64,000 nt of DNA from Sphagnum magellanicum (Eukaryota; Streptophyta; Sphagnopsida; Sphagnales; Sphagnaceae): contig CM038913.1 of assembly GCA_021904315.1 (NCBI GenBank), forward strand, positions 8,865,958 through 8,929,957, given 5' to 3'. Shown here piece after piece: positions 12,401-23,949 of this stretch. A program made the translations under genes and the position numbers. The notes below the pieces were generated by a model, which worked only from the letters and a program-made list of their open reading frames with translations, did no database searches and was not told the DNA's origin. The number at the start of each line of letters is the position of its first letter. Within the stretch, counting starts at the first letter, position 1.

Positions 12401-13680
12401 TTGAAGGCAAGACAAACATGGGAGCCCCATGGGAGTAGAAAGTATTGACCTTTTTGATGGATTAGCGCCCTTTTATTCCTCTAGGCTATGACTTTCTTGC
12501 CACAAAGTCTCATCTACAGCTTCCATGTGATCCTGTCTGTGAGCTCCTAGTTCTAAAAACCATCTCAGTGAGTCGGTGCTCCTAGCCTAACCACACCTGT
12601 AGTTACTCAAGCTTCCCCTAGAGCTTCGAAGCACCTAGGATGGCCATTCTCATCTCCAGTACCCACCCAATCACCAGATTCATATTGTCTATGTGAACAA
12701 GTGTTTGATTAAGCTACTGAAAGCGTGGGAAAGCAATTAGAGAGTTTGATTGCCTTCAAGGCAAACGTGCAAGTGTACAGTATTTGAAACTTTGTTATTT
12801 TTTAAGTGGGTGTTGTGTTTAGGGTTTAGGCTCCCATTTTCCTTTGTCATAAAGTCTATTCTCTCTAGCTTCTTGTTCCAGCCTTCAAAGATAGATGGGT
12901 GCCAATCTACCACCAACCAGATGGCAGCTGAAGCTTCTAGCAAAGGAATCGAATTAACTAAAAAATGTTTTGTTTGCATTTATATGATCTTTCATCATCC
13001 TTTTTGGGGACCACCGTCAGCTCCTCATTGTTCCAAAGTTACACCCACTCAAAAACTTACAATTAAATTTCCCCCAACAACTGGGAAGTACCCACCTTAT
13101 CTCCAACTGATTGTGTTATATGTATAATTTATTAAAAAATTATAAATTTAAAGCCATGATTAAAACAATATCCTAATGATTTGATGGCCAATTAGCATCT
13201 ACAATAAACTTTCCTCCATTTATCTTTCATCATAACTCCACTCAAGTTCAAGAACACACCAATCAATTTCCTACAAATCTAGTTCATGTATTATAATTTA
13301 TGTACATATATACAACATAAATAAGTACCTATATGCATTTCTCCACCAAGAAAAGCTATTGACATACTTAGCCAAGGGCTAGGCTAGGTGTGACTCTTTA
13401 TTCAGCCCAAAAAAAGGTTGTACATACTTTGTGAGGTAGGCTCTCTGCCCTATCCAATACCCCTACCTACTTTTTGGAGGTGGGGTCATTAATAAGTCTT
13501 TGCAATGTTGTCATCATGGTTCTTTTAAGTCTTTGCAATGCTGTGATTCTGGAAGCTCACTCATAGCTGGGTCACTCGGTTCCTTGTGGAGGTGTGGGCT
13601 CTACCAAGTATTTGAAACACGGCTGTCTTGAAAGCTCATCCTTACCAAGACACAAATTCTCAGCTACATACACATATATC
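9480..13680. other. Long stretch without recognisable genes
   Basis: Both strands hold only short, unrelated open frames. The part from about 9.6 to 10.6 kb is rich in TGCACATTGCA/AACTTGCAA-type words but has no clear period. The parts from 10.6 to 13.6 kb contain scattered frames (for example 10926-10651 minus and 12750-13127 plus) that match no family I recognise. A C-poor run with repeated TTCCCTATT words lies at 11690-11750. Confidence 0.4.
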
Positions 13681-13683
13681 TAT

Positions 13684-13816
13684 GCAGGTGGCAATTTCAT
13701 ATTTTCTTGGACAAAGACAATAACATATCTATGCAAGTGGCAACTTCATATTTCCATAGACAAATCCAATGTGTCTCTCAATACATGTGGCACTTTCATA
13801 TCTCCTTTGACAAAGC
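13684..13816. repeat. Short degenerate tandem repeat, about 50 bp x 3
   Basis: Three diverged units share the pattern GTGGCAxTTTCATATTT followed by GACAAA. They begin near 13684, 13734 and 13783, giving a period of about 50 bp. No coding or regulatory meaning is evident. Confidence 0.6.
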
Positions 13817-14413
13817 AATGCTCATCCACCCACCAAGCCACACTCTCACAATAGTGCTACTTACACATATAAATTGGTCTTTACAGGTGTGCACAATTGT
13901 CATCACTTCTAGGGTTTGGGGTTGTTTTGACACCTCTTCAATTCAACTAAGGAGGTGATTGAACTTAATAATCTTACCAATGATGCTGGATGAGGAGTGA
14001 CAACCCTAGAAAAGTTACAGACTTTTAAGTCGAACATTACATTGTGAAGTATACTAGATGAGTGATAGTAAATCACTCAAGCATTTTTCTCATCCCCCAC
14101 AAGAAAGGCAAGAAGAAGCTACTTTCATATACATTGCTTTGTGCCTTGTATGCACATGTATGTGGTAGCCTAGAGACTAGTATATCAATTGCAAAATGTT
14201 CATAAAAATTTATCTACAAATTGGAGCTATTGTTTTCATATTATAATAATATTCCTGACTGTGTTGATGACAACAGCCCTTAAAAAAAACATACTAATAA
14301 ATAATCCATATTCACTAAACTATACTATTACTTATGATAGAATAATTACTGGTCATTACTTAACAATAGAATTATGAAGAGGAGTAGCGCATGGGATGGA
14401 TGCCTTTCAGGCG

Positions 14414-14440
14414 CCAATTTAAAGTTAACCTTTAAATTGG
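14414..14440. other. Perfect 11-bp inverted repeat (hairpin)
   Basis: CCAATTTAAAG and CTTTAAATTGG flank a 5-base spacer, TTAAC, giving a perfect 11-bp stem. It stands alone in a stretch without genes and may be a chance palindrome or the relic of a small element. Confidence 0.6.
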
Positions 14441-15212
14441 GATAGCCACCACCAAGAGTCTTTTTAGGGAAAGTAGGGGGGGATGGGAAGTCTCTTTTAA
14501 CAGCTATATTCCCAAGAGTAGGAATTTGGTACTTACCTATAATAGGTAGGTAATGGGTTGTGGATTTTGGCCATGCTTCTTTATATTTTTAGGTGGACCC
14601 CAAATGCCCTATTTCCATTCTTCCCTAGAAAGAAAACCCAAAACAAGGATATGGAATTCCAAATGACCATTTAACCTAGTTGCAAGAATTTGAAGGAAGT
14701 CAAGGACCCCAATGGTATGGAAGAGATGCAATTATTTTAATCTTTCTGTAATTAGGTAGTCTTTTTTGTGCCTTTTGGATTGGTTGGTCATTTCAAATTT
14801 GATGAATTTTCTCCTAATTCTGAAATAATTTAAAAACCTGAACACACACACAATTCCTTATATATTCAAATAACCACACAACACTGGTTGGTTTTTTCCT
14901 TAGATAGGATGGCTGTTTGTCTGCTGGTCCCACTTTGGGTTCGGTAGTTCTACTTGTGATGTAATTCATGTGTGCAGCACACTGTAGTGGTGTGAATCAA
15001 TGGTAGGGGAGGACCACTTTGGAACATGCTTTGTATAACTTGTTATCACTGTGTCACAGCATACCAGGCTCCAAGGGTTCCAAAAAGTAGGAGACCCACA
15101 TCAAAATATGAGATTATTTTGAAGAAAGATTGCTTTCTTCTTCCAAAAATAAATAAATAATAAAAGATCAGAGTATTAGGTCTTGGTGGCATTTTGTTAG
15201 AAGAATGCACTC

Positions 15213-15629
15213 CAGGAAATTGTTGTGCTTGGTGGATTACAAATACTTTTTTACCAAAGCATCTTGTCATGCTTGGCGGAATTACAAATACTTTCCACCA
15301 AAGCATAATGTTGTGCTTTTGTAGAATTAGGAATACTTTTTCACCAAAGCATCTTGTCATGCTTTTGTAGAATTGGGAATACTTTTTCACCAAAGCATCT
15401 TGTCATGCTTTTGTAGAATTGGGAATACTTTTTCACCAAAGCATCTTGTCATCTTGGCATGCTTTTGTAGAATGACAAATCCTTTTCCACCAAAGCATCT
15501 CGTTGTGTTTGCAGAATTACCAATGCTTTCCACTAAAGCATCTGGTGGTGCTTTGTGGCATTACTGATACTTTCCAGCAAAGCATCTTGTTTGTGCTTTG
15601 AAGAAATACAAATACTTTCCAGCAAAGCT
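15213..15629. repeat. Minisatellite, about 9 units of 44-46 bp
   Basis: About nine head-to-tail units share CATCTTGTCATGCTTTTG...GAATACTTTTTCACCAAAG; one carries an internal ~8-bp insertion. Two central units are identical, while the flanking ones diverge, as expected of an array homogenised at its centre. Open frames across it, on both strands, are by-products of the repeat. Confidence 0.9.
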
Positions 15630-16165
15630 TAAGGAGATATGGCATTCAATATTTGCCATTTAAAGAACTCAGCTACCAATAGCTTCAATTCTTCCATCTT
15701 TGGCAAGTGAAAACTTCAAACACACTACTCCGCAGAACACGAAAAAGGGGGAAAAAAAAACTAAGCACCATAGATACCATAATATGCCATTTTGGGGATT
15801 TTTTTGAAGGATTTTTGATGTTGTAGACTAGTGGCTCTTTTCCCTTGGGCCAGGCTAGTCTACAACTGGAGAATCCCCTAAATAGAATGTGGGCTGTAAT
15901 ACGGTTGTGGTGTAAGTAAGACTTGCTTTGGACTCCAAGTTGCATTGTGTAGACAAACATAGTCCAAATGAACTTGATGTTTTAAACAGTTTTTCTTGCT
16001 TGTGATGGACAATTTTCCACCTATTCCTTGTTTTTTTCCTCTTCACAAATTTTCTCCAACTTTTATGTTCATGTGATAAGCATTGACATGTGGAAATAAA
16101 CCTTCTTTTTTTATTTAAAACTGAAAAATCCTCCAAAAACACCCCACCCCTAACAAATTGATTTA

Positions 16166-16926
16166 AGCTAAATTCACTACCACTCCACCACCACCACCAC
16201 CACCACCCAATGATAAATAAATAAACAACGTATTGAGAAAGAAAGCGGCCTACAAATGGCCTGAAATTTGTTATGTAAGAAAGCCAGATAAATGGCTAAT
16301 AAATGGGGGGAAAAGAAATTTCCTGCAAAATAAAGGCCCCTGAAATTGACCATTAAATTGCTAAGTAAGAAAGCCACATAAGTGGCTAGTAAAGTGATCG
16401 TATCTAAATCCTTATCGCATACCACCACCAACCACCAAATGAAAATTTTATTTATTTATTTATTCCAGGGAAATAAAGTGGCCTGAAATTTGCTAAGTGA
16501 AAAAGCCACATAAGTGGCTAATAAAGTGATCGTCTCTAAATCCTTATCGCACTACCACCACCACCAAATGAAAAATTAATAATTTATTTATTCCAGGGAA
16601 ATAAAGTGGCTTGAAATTTGCTGAGTGAAAAAGCCACATAAGTGGCAAATAAATTGATTTAACTAAATTCAATACAAAGTCCATCATCACCACCACCAAC
16701 ACCAAACGGAAATTTTTTTTAATAGAAAATCCCAGGAAATAAAGTGGGCTGAAAATGGCTAAGTAAGAAAGCCACATAAGTGGCTAATAAATTGATTTAG
16801 CCAAATTCCCATCACACCACTACCACCTCCCCACCCCACCCCCCAAAAATAATTAGGTAAAACAAAAACGTGGCTGAAAACAAAGTGGGCTGAAAATGGC
16901 TAAGTAAGAAAGCCACAAAAGTGGCA
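16166..16926. repeat. Promoter-proximal array of six AGCCAC-N4-GTGGC(T/A) motifs
   Basis: Six diverged units of about 90-141 bp contain an inverted-repeat core, AGCCACATAAGTGGCT or a close variant, at 16282, 16372, 16504, 16632, 16770 and 16911. Each core is preceded by TAAGTAAGAA- or AAGTGAAAA-like sequence. CCACCACCACC-rich and TTTATTTATT-rich blocks alternate between cores. The array ends about 30 bases before a TATA-like box and the GA-rich leader of the 18.3-kb gene. A protein-binding array in the promoter is possible. Equally, it may be a neutral minisatellite; the sequence alone cannot tell. Confidence 0.8.
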
Positions 16927-16954
16927 GCACAGGTTTGAACCTCTGCCACCGAAG

Positions 16955-16960
16955 TATATA
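16955..16960 (+). promoter_or_regulatory. Probable TATA box
   Basis: TATATA in the context GAAGTATATACTC lies about 30-40 bases upstream of a purine-rich (GAAGAAG, GAGAGA) stretch typical of plant 5' leaders, and about 130 bases before the first ATG (17092). It is the best candidate core promoter of the gene whose main ORF starts at 18314. Confidence 0.5.
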
Positions 16961-17091
16961 CTCTTTCTGTTCTTCCTAGAGCGCTGCAAAGGAAGGCTCC
17001 AGAGGAGCGAGAAGAAGACGAAGAAGAAGAAGGAAACGAGAGAGACAGAAAGAGACAGACAGATCTCGCTAGAGATCTGCGAGAGATCGCG

Positions 17092-17115
17092 ATGGCGTCA
17101 GGCGTGGTTTTGTAG
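17092..17115 (+). other. Short upstream ORF (7 codons) in leader of the 18.3-kb gene
   Basis: The first ATG after the putative TATA box has a strong context (GCGATGGCG) but reads only seven codons (MASGVVL) before TAG. A good splice donor (TTT|GTAAGT) follows at 17126. A uORF in this position would be expected to lower translation of the downstream ORF. The transcript itself is inferred. Confidence 0.4.
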
Positions 17116-17392
17116 CTCACTCCTTTGTAAGTATCAATCAAGATTGATCGCTGAAGTTGCTGCTGCTGCTACTTTTTTGGTTGAGATCCAAAGCCGAGTG
17201 CTCAAGTTTCGGGTCTGTTCTTGTTTGTTTTTTTCTTGTATGTTTTCTTCTTCTTCTTGTCTCTTTTTTCGTGGAGATCGGATGGTAGTAAATCTGAGGA
17301 CGAAGAAGCTCCATTGGTCATTGCTGTTTATGGTTCTGTGTTATATCTCTCTGTTTCTCAGGTTTTGGAATGTCTTTTTTTTTGTTTTCCAG

Positions 17393-17541
17393 GGGCGGCG
17401 GAAGAAACAAAGGAGTTTGAGAATCTGGCACGGCGGTATAATAAGAGTCTCCAGACGAAAGAACGTGTGATTATCAGTCGCCAACGAGCGAGGAGAGCGA
17501 AGGAGAAGAGCAAGGAAGGAAAAAGAAAGGCGATTCCGGGG
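17393..17541 (+). other. Probable internal exon in 5' leader
   Basis: This segment is bounded by a strong polypyrimidine acceptor (TTTTTTTTTGTTTTCCAG at 17375-17392) and a consensus donor (GG|GTATGT at 17542). It contains no ATG, so it can sit in the leader without starting another frame. One frame through it is strikingly basic (KSLQTKERVIISRQRARRAK and more) and open throughout. If a different first exon were used, this could be coding, but it would run into a TGA five codons after joining to the next exon at 18172. Confidence 0.4.
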
Positions 17542-18313
17542 TATGTATCTATGTACGTGAGTTATGCATTTGTGTCTTTTGCAAGACTGACTGATATCAA
17601 GGACTTCTGTGGATTCATGAACTCAATGGAAACCTAGTTTTCGCGTTTTTCAGTATCTGAAGTTTTAGGAAGACAATGCTCTCGCGTTTCCTTGAATGTT
17701 GTACCAATGGTCACCGGGTTAGATGATGGAGCCAGGAGTGTATGGCTTTATAAGGATCTGGAAACTGTATTTTTCTGTAGCAAGAATGGGGTCGTCATGG
17801 CTTCAAGAACGTCAGATTTGCTGATGGAAAGCTCCAAGTAGCAGAACGTCCCAGCCAATCCTTCTGTAGGAGTGTTAGTTCTGGGGAGAAGGGAGATCAA
17901 ACAAAATACTTCCTCTGTTTGAATATGCGATCAAAGGATGTTCAATACCTGGTTTCTGCCTCAAAAGATCTGAAGAAACTGTAAAACCGGAGAGCTTCTG
18001 TTTAGCTTCTTGGCAAGCTTGGATTGAGTTTTTTTCTTTTCTAGGGTTCTTACTATCCAAGGTTGACAAGTCCTTCAGAATTTTGTTTCCTTTCTATTTT
18101 GTTGCTCTTGCTCATTGGAGACTTCATCCCTGACAACAATTGTCTAATGGTTTCATTTTATTTAATCTCAGGTTAGCAAATTCTGAAAGAAGAGAGAGAA
18201 GAGGAGGCTGTGAGAACAAGGGATTTTTCAGCTGAACCAGAAACTTCTGAAAGAAGTTCAAATACAGTAATCTGGATATTCAAAGTTAGCAGCCGCTGAA
18301 GAAAAGATAATTT

Positions 18314-18778
18314 ATGGCAGCTCTTGTGAAACCGAATGCAATGACAGTTGGCCAACTATGGCGATCCTACAGCCACATCCGGTTGCAACTGAGAAGGGAA
18401 ACTGAGCTTCGGGATATAAACCGCACACACTCATATACATCATTGTCTGATGTCATGGGTGCTACTAGATTGCTTGCTCCTGTGCTTCAGGGTCAACAGT
18501 CATCTTCTTCTAGTCTCATGAATTTCCAATCCTTGCAAGACATCCACAATGTCCACATGAAGAATCCACTGGTTGAGAAAGCTGCTCGATATTACCTTGC
18601 AACAGGCAGTTCTCACAGTCTTCACCAGCATGGTGGTCCATCTCCAATGCTTTCTTCAGGCTTCTCCTCTTTGTTCAGGATACTTGCATTTCCTTTCCAC
18701 AATACACAGATTGGATTTCAAAGTTTGTTTGGTGGTGCCAGAGCTTGGATCAAACAGCAGCTATACATCAAGAACTAA
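18314..18778 (+). CDS. Uncharacterised 154-aa protein
   Basis: I do not recognise this protein. The start is well supported: TAA lies two codons upstream in frame (18308-18310). If the leader is spliced 17125-17393 and 17541-18172, ATG 18314 is the first ATG after the seven-codon uORF. The N-terminal third is basic and helical-looking (MTVGQLWRSYSHIRLQLRRE, about residues 11-30). The middle is serine-rich (QQSSSSS, about 58-64). A conserved-looking block reads NPLVEKAARYYLATGSSHS. The C-terminal part is hydrophobic and aromatic (SLFRILAFPF, FQSLFGGARAWIKQQL). No clear signal peptide, membrane helix or catalytic motif was seen. Composition differs from the AT-rich, stop-rich neighbours, which supports a real gene. 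Function unknown. Confidence 0.6.
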   Translation: MAALVKPNAMTVGQLWRSYSHIRLQLRRETELRDINRTHSYTSLSDVMGATRLLAPVLQGQQSSSSSLMNFQSLQDIHNVHMKNPLVEKAARYYLATGSSHSLHQHGGPSPMLSSGFSSLFRILAFPFHNTQIGFQSLFGGARAWIKQQLYIKN

Positions 18779-20505
18779 ACCTAGATCACCAAATCTCCCT
18801 TTCAAAACATGAGTAGTTTGTAGTGACTTTCATGAGTGCCTTCTTCCAGGTTTTTGAAGGCTTTACGGCATTCTCTTCAAGTTATTTCAACAGCAGATCT
18901 TTTCCAGATTAGGGTTAAAGTATATTGGAGATCAGCTTCAAGCAAAGAGGTTAGGTTCTGAGCATTTTTAGAGTGAGCTTCAAAGAGGTTCAAATTTTTC
19001 TTACAAATCCTAGAATCAAAGATAGTTTCAAGTTCTTTCCGTTTGTGTTTTGCAATTCTCAAAGAGAATACCGGATGTTCCAAGTTCCTGAGAAGGTTGA
19101 TAATGTTTCCAAAGCCTCAATATTGTCAAGCTTTTTTGTACTGCATCTGACTGAGCCCTTCCAGTGAGTGCCTACATTTCAAACCTGCAGTGTGTTTGCT
19201 CTCCGTATCTTGTTGCCAATTTGTCAAGTTCCTCAACATCCTAATCAACACAGCTGCTCCGCTAGCAAGCACTGATGTTTGTAACAATGTAAACAAATTC
19301 TCATGGTCCAATATGCAGTGCCTTCAACAATGACACTTAGATGCCCCACCAAAGAGAGCTAATGGAAACTGTTTGCTTTTATTACAAGGAGCCAAGCTGT
19401 GATAAGGGATATGCAAGGGTTGGATGGAGAGCTTGGGTATGGGACCAAAATAAGCTCTCATACCCAAGAGAGAGATGGGGTATATGAGCTGATCATCCAA
19501 GAGAAACTCTACAAGAAACTTCATCATTTCTTCTTATTGTTTTTCAACAACTGAATATACTCCCTTTGTTCTCTGATGGGAATCTTTGCTAGTGGAAGCT
19601 GTAGAGTCTTCTTTGCAAGTTACTGCTGTCATTACTTGGCTACATTTTTATTCAAAAAATCATGATTTGGTTGCCAAGTTTATGTTTCAAGTCCTCCATT
19701 TCAAGTGCATTTGATGCAAGATTTGTAGTCAAGCTTTCTCTGTCATGGAACAAAATGAGCAATCACAGGAAAAAAATTTAAATAAAAATTTGGAGCACGT
19801 CTTCACTCTCACAAAAACCTAATATAGATTCACTCTCTCTTTGAAGTTTGGATCTTGGTGGTGCAGGTAGAGTAAATCCACCCACACGCAGTTACAAGTT
19901 TATGACACATGTACAAATTATTTTGCCAACCCCACCCTAAAGTATTTCTCCTCCCTGCCCTAAACATGAAATTTTAGACAATGTAGGGAGAAGATCCATT
20001 GAATGCCACCACATGAGCTACCAATCATTGTGACCAACTAATCGAAATCAATCATATTTCTTTTCTCCTTTGTGCAGTGCGTATTTGGAGGTCCAAACCA
20101 GTGTTTTTTTGGAAAATTTCCTAATGTTGCTCAAGCAACATAATCCATATGTCTATTTAGCCAAACTTGGCAATATTCAAAATATGAAAGTATGAAATCT
20201 GAAGCACCCTTTCATATTGTAAGAAATTGTGGCAACTTTTGGCAGATTTTTTCCCCAAAAAAAAAAAGGGAATTTACAACAGAATAATCTATTTTGAAAA
20301 CATATTTCAAAAAATGGCGAAAATTCACCTAAGAAAAATAATTACTGGTCCAAACTCGGTTTCATATTTTTCAACAGGAACTCTATCCAAATGCCTTTTC
20401 CTACCCCTTGTACTAATGTCTTTTCAGTGTTCTAATCACAATAGGGACTATTAGATCCTATTGTGAATCTCTATTTTGATTATTACAGCTATGGTTATTA
20501 GCCTA
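18779..20505. other. 3' flank of the 18.3-kb gene and intergenic sequence
   Basis: The first few hundred bases probably hold the 3' UTR; no unambiguous polyadenylation signal could be assigned. Small frames on both strands (for example 18877-19083 and 19324-19527, minus) match no known family. The rest appears non-coding. Confidence 0.35.
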
Positions 20506-20694
20506 GTACCTTGGCCAATTTGACACTAATTATATTATTTCAGAAATGTTGAAATTTAATAAAACTATTTCTTCCAAATCAAAAAATATTGTGAAAGAAA
20601 ATAATGAATATTTAGGAATATTTCATTTGATGAAAATGAATTTTTCAAAATCAATTAATTATTCAACGGACATGTGTTGAAATGGCCAAGGTAT
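20506..20694. mobile_element. TA-flanked MITE (GTACCTTGGC family), 189 bp
   Basis: The ends are GTACCTTGGCCAATTTGACAC and, in reverse complement, ATACCTTGGCCATTTCAACAC. They are flanked by TA on both sides, consistent with a Tc1/mariner-type TA target duplication. Related copies lie at 50358 and 51795. The interior is AT-rich and non-coding. Confidence 0.65.
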
Positions 20695-20699
20695 TACAG

Positions 20700-23600
20700 T
20701 ATGTCTTTGCACAAGTGACCAAGGTGGTGTGCCCTAAAGGACATGTTCCATGCTGATAGAGATTGTGAGGAGTAATGGCAGTTAGTCACTGGAATTCCTT
20801 ATGGTGCTCATGATCAGATAGGGGATCTGATACTTACAAGGCACTACAACAAAATCTGGTTTTTCTCATACAAATGTAACATGTGCCATAAACTTTATCG
20901 ATGAAACTGTGATGTTTATCTCACAGGTGTGTCATAAGCCAGAGCCTTTTGTGTGAGAAAAGTCACATATCCTTGTTCTGAGATTATGAGTTATGACCAA
21001 TGTTGGACAATTATCATAAATGAAAACTGATGGTTTTCAGAACAGTTCTTCAAAGCTATATGCCCATGTTATTGAAAAAAATCAAATAATCAGTTCTAGC
21101 ATCTAACCATAATTCTCAAAAATATCTGAATCAATTCTGATATATAACCATAGTTTTCAAATGATCCAAGAACTGATCAAATATCCAACTATAAAACTGC
21201 CTTTGCAAATCAATCATTTCATGAAAACCAGAAAATTGAGGCTTTTTGAAAAAATCCTGCATCAGGGGATTTTTATTCTGATTTTAATAAAAAACAGGAC
21301 TAAAGGCTTTTACAAATTCCAATGTTATTTTTTAAAACCAGAACAGGAGGTTATTATAAAAACCAGATAACTGCCAAATACTGGTCACAACCACCCTTGT
21401 TCTTGTAGATTTTTTTTTTCGTTTCAGCTAAACCGATGCAACACATGTTGGGTTACTTGACATGTTTTTTGCAGTGTGTAAGTCTGCAATCACATTAGCT
21501 TCAATTGGGTATGCAATAAATCCTGATTTTTTGCTTCAAACAAAACTTTTTTCAACATTTCTTGCCTCTTCAACACATGACCCATTCAGTGGTAAATTGG
21601 TAATTTCAACAAGCCAGTCCCATGTTTGAAGATTTGTTTGATGAAACTGTGAGCTAAACCAGTCACACACTCCCCATGCTCTTGCACCAGGTTGTGATTT
21701 GTGACTTGTGAGTCGTGACCAGTCTACATCACATCCAGAGTGCTTCGTGAAACTTGCAATGGTGTACTTGGACTGAACTACTGGGTGGGAGAAACACTTG
21801 ATGCAGCTACTTCCAGTCTTCTGTATACCCAGATTTGAAGCAAAATGGAGGATTTGCCTACAAGCCCCTAAACAAAAGGAGATCAAAACAACTTGCAGAT
21901 CTAACAATATTAGAATTATCCGTAAAATGCCCCAAACTGGGGCTACTGGGCACCAGTTTTGCAATAACTTGGGGCGAAATTAGAAGTGAGGACAAAGGCA
22001 GTCCATGTAATACGCTCAAAATGGGGATTAAACAGGGATTAAAGGGTCAAACTACGGCCCAAATACAGGATGACTTCATGAATAACTCTTATAGCAAATG
22101 CTAGTGCAGCAGCAGAAATTGGTTCGTTATCAGAAGAGCAATTATGATTTCAGGACTTGAGTTATGACTTCAGTACTTCTCTCGTTCTGTTTTTCTCATG
22201 ACACATTGATGGACTTTGCCCTCCTCATGGGACTTGGGCTTGGGATCCAGTCCTTCACACTATGGCACACCAACTCCTAAAGAATAAAATTGTTTATGTA
22301 CTGAAGGTCCTGATTTCCATGGGACTTCGCCTTTTCTTGGGACTTATGAAATCAGGCTCGGGGACGTAGTGTGAAGGGGCCGTGGGCAAGTTACAAGCCA
22401 GAATCAGCCAAATTCTGCCCACTCCCTGGATCAACATTGGTTAGGCTCAGTGTTTTCTTTTGGAGCAAAATTTCGCTTTTTTTTTACCCAAAATAAGGAC
22501 TGACGAATCCCACAAAGCGAATTTTTTTTGGTCCTGGCCCATTTCGCCAAAGGACCCCTGGGCTTTTTCGGCGTCATGATGATGAAGACAACACATAGAC
22601 ATGTGTCGCCCCCCCCTATCGCCCCTGAGAAACTGACTGATAGTCAAATCCTCACCTAGGATTAATGTGGGTCATCAGATTGCAGGTTTGTAGTCTGTCG
22701 ATTTCACAGCCCTAACGTTTGGTTGACATCCCGTTTTGTCTTGCTTGGGCACCCCTTAATTGCAACTGCTAAGTTCTAAGTTCTACTACACTTCAGTGTG
22801 CACAATGCACATTTGAGAGTTTTGAGTCTAGGCCTTGGTGCAACAAAGAGGCAGGCTGATGGCTTGGCATTATCGTTCCTTCATATTCTTCAAAAAATAT
22901 TCTTTTCTCTCCTCTTTGAAGTTTGTTGTCAACAATGATGAGTGTTGCAATCGACGGCAGGTTGGAATCATTGAGCTCTAAGAGACATTGAATTTGGAAC
23001 TTGGAGGGCTAGAAATTGGACATTGTAGCTCAAGAGTCAACATTGCAACAATCACTCTTGAGTCAAGAAGTTTTGAAACTAAACCCTTTTAAAACTTACT
23101 ATGTTTTTCATTTCATTTCTATTGTCCAAGTTCTTGTTTTGTTGCTTTTGTTTGAATTGCCTAGACTCCAAATGTTTCAACCTCTTGTGTTTTACTGAGC
23201 TATGACTTTGTTAAGATTTTAGCATCATGAATGATTCATGACTATGTGTGCATTGTTTGTTCACTTTTTTTTGTTACAACGCACAATGTGCATTGTGTAG
23301 ATTGTGAGTTGTGACTCATTGATGTGAATGTGACATAGGTTGTTTCATTGATTTGGAGTTTGGAGTTTGGATTACCATCGCTTTGATTCATGTGGGGCTG
23401 GTGAATCTTTGATCTACTCAAGTGTCTGAGGTAGGTTTTTTGGTCCTAAACCACAAAACATTTTCAAATTAAGTTTTAATTCACTGAATTCGTAGTGTGC
23501 ATTTTGCACCTTGTTGTTTGCATTTTCTAGTGTGCACTTGCTAATGTGCACTTTGCACTTGCAAGTTGTGCAAATTGCTAGTGAATCAACGATTTGTTCA

Positions 23601-23940
23601 AGTGTTTAAACCTTAAAGTAAGCTTTTTGGTTTTGAACCACAAAACATTTTCAAATTATCAAACATTGAATTTGCATGTTGTTGGCAATGTATGCACTTG
23701 CTAGTGTGCATTGTTTGCACTTGCTAACGTGCACTTACTGGTTTTTGCCATGACTCCTCTAATATTTCTAAACAACTTCAAGTTTAAGTATTTCTTTGGT
23801 GTGCAAGTTTTAGCAAAAAATCTTGTCCCCCCCATTCCTAATTCTTGCAATGTACTAGAAATCGAACAACACAAGTGAGCAAAGAAACATTCCTCATGAC
23901 CTTGAATTACACTCTTTTTCAACTCAAATCTTTGACACAA
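20700..23940. other. Intergenic stretch without recognised genes
   Basis: At 20842 the sequence CACTACAACAAAA resembles the end of a CACTA transposon, and an inverted pair (TTTTTCTCATAC near 20859, GTGTGAGAAAAG near 20951) follows, but no matching far end was found. Frames at 21536-22104 and 22447-22647 match no known family. Repeated words such as GTGCACTTGCTA and TGTGCATTGT occur at about 23.5-23.75 kb without a regular period. Confidence 0.4.
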
Positions 23941-23949
23941 ATCCAGTTG

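Noticed and set aside
15213..15629. CRISPR-like regular repeats
   Set aside because: Units are contiguous with no unique spacers, and the genome is a plant one.
15046..15960. Possible repeat protein across the 15.2-kb minisatellite (recurring TRCFGEKVF-like words)
   Set aside because: The periodicity is that of the DNA repeat, units are not multiples of three throughout, and stops interrupt it.
17144..17637. Open frames of 108 and 138 codons across the leader of the 18.3-kb gene
   Set aside because: They cross strong splice sites and poly-T tracts, begin with non-ATG codons or in intron sequence, and look like leader/intron read-through.
20842..20960. CACTACAACAAAA with a nearby inverted TTTTCTCA/TGAGAAAA pair, resembling a CACTA transposon end
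   Set aside because: No matching opposite end or 3-bp target duplication was found within the window, so it stays a motif only.
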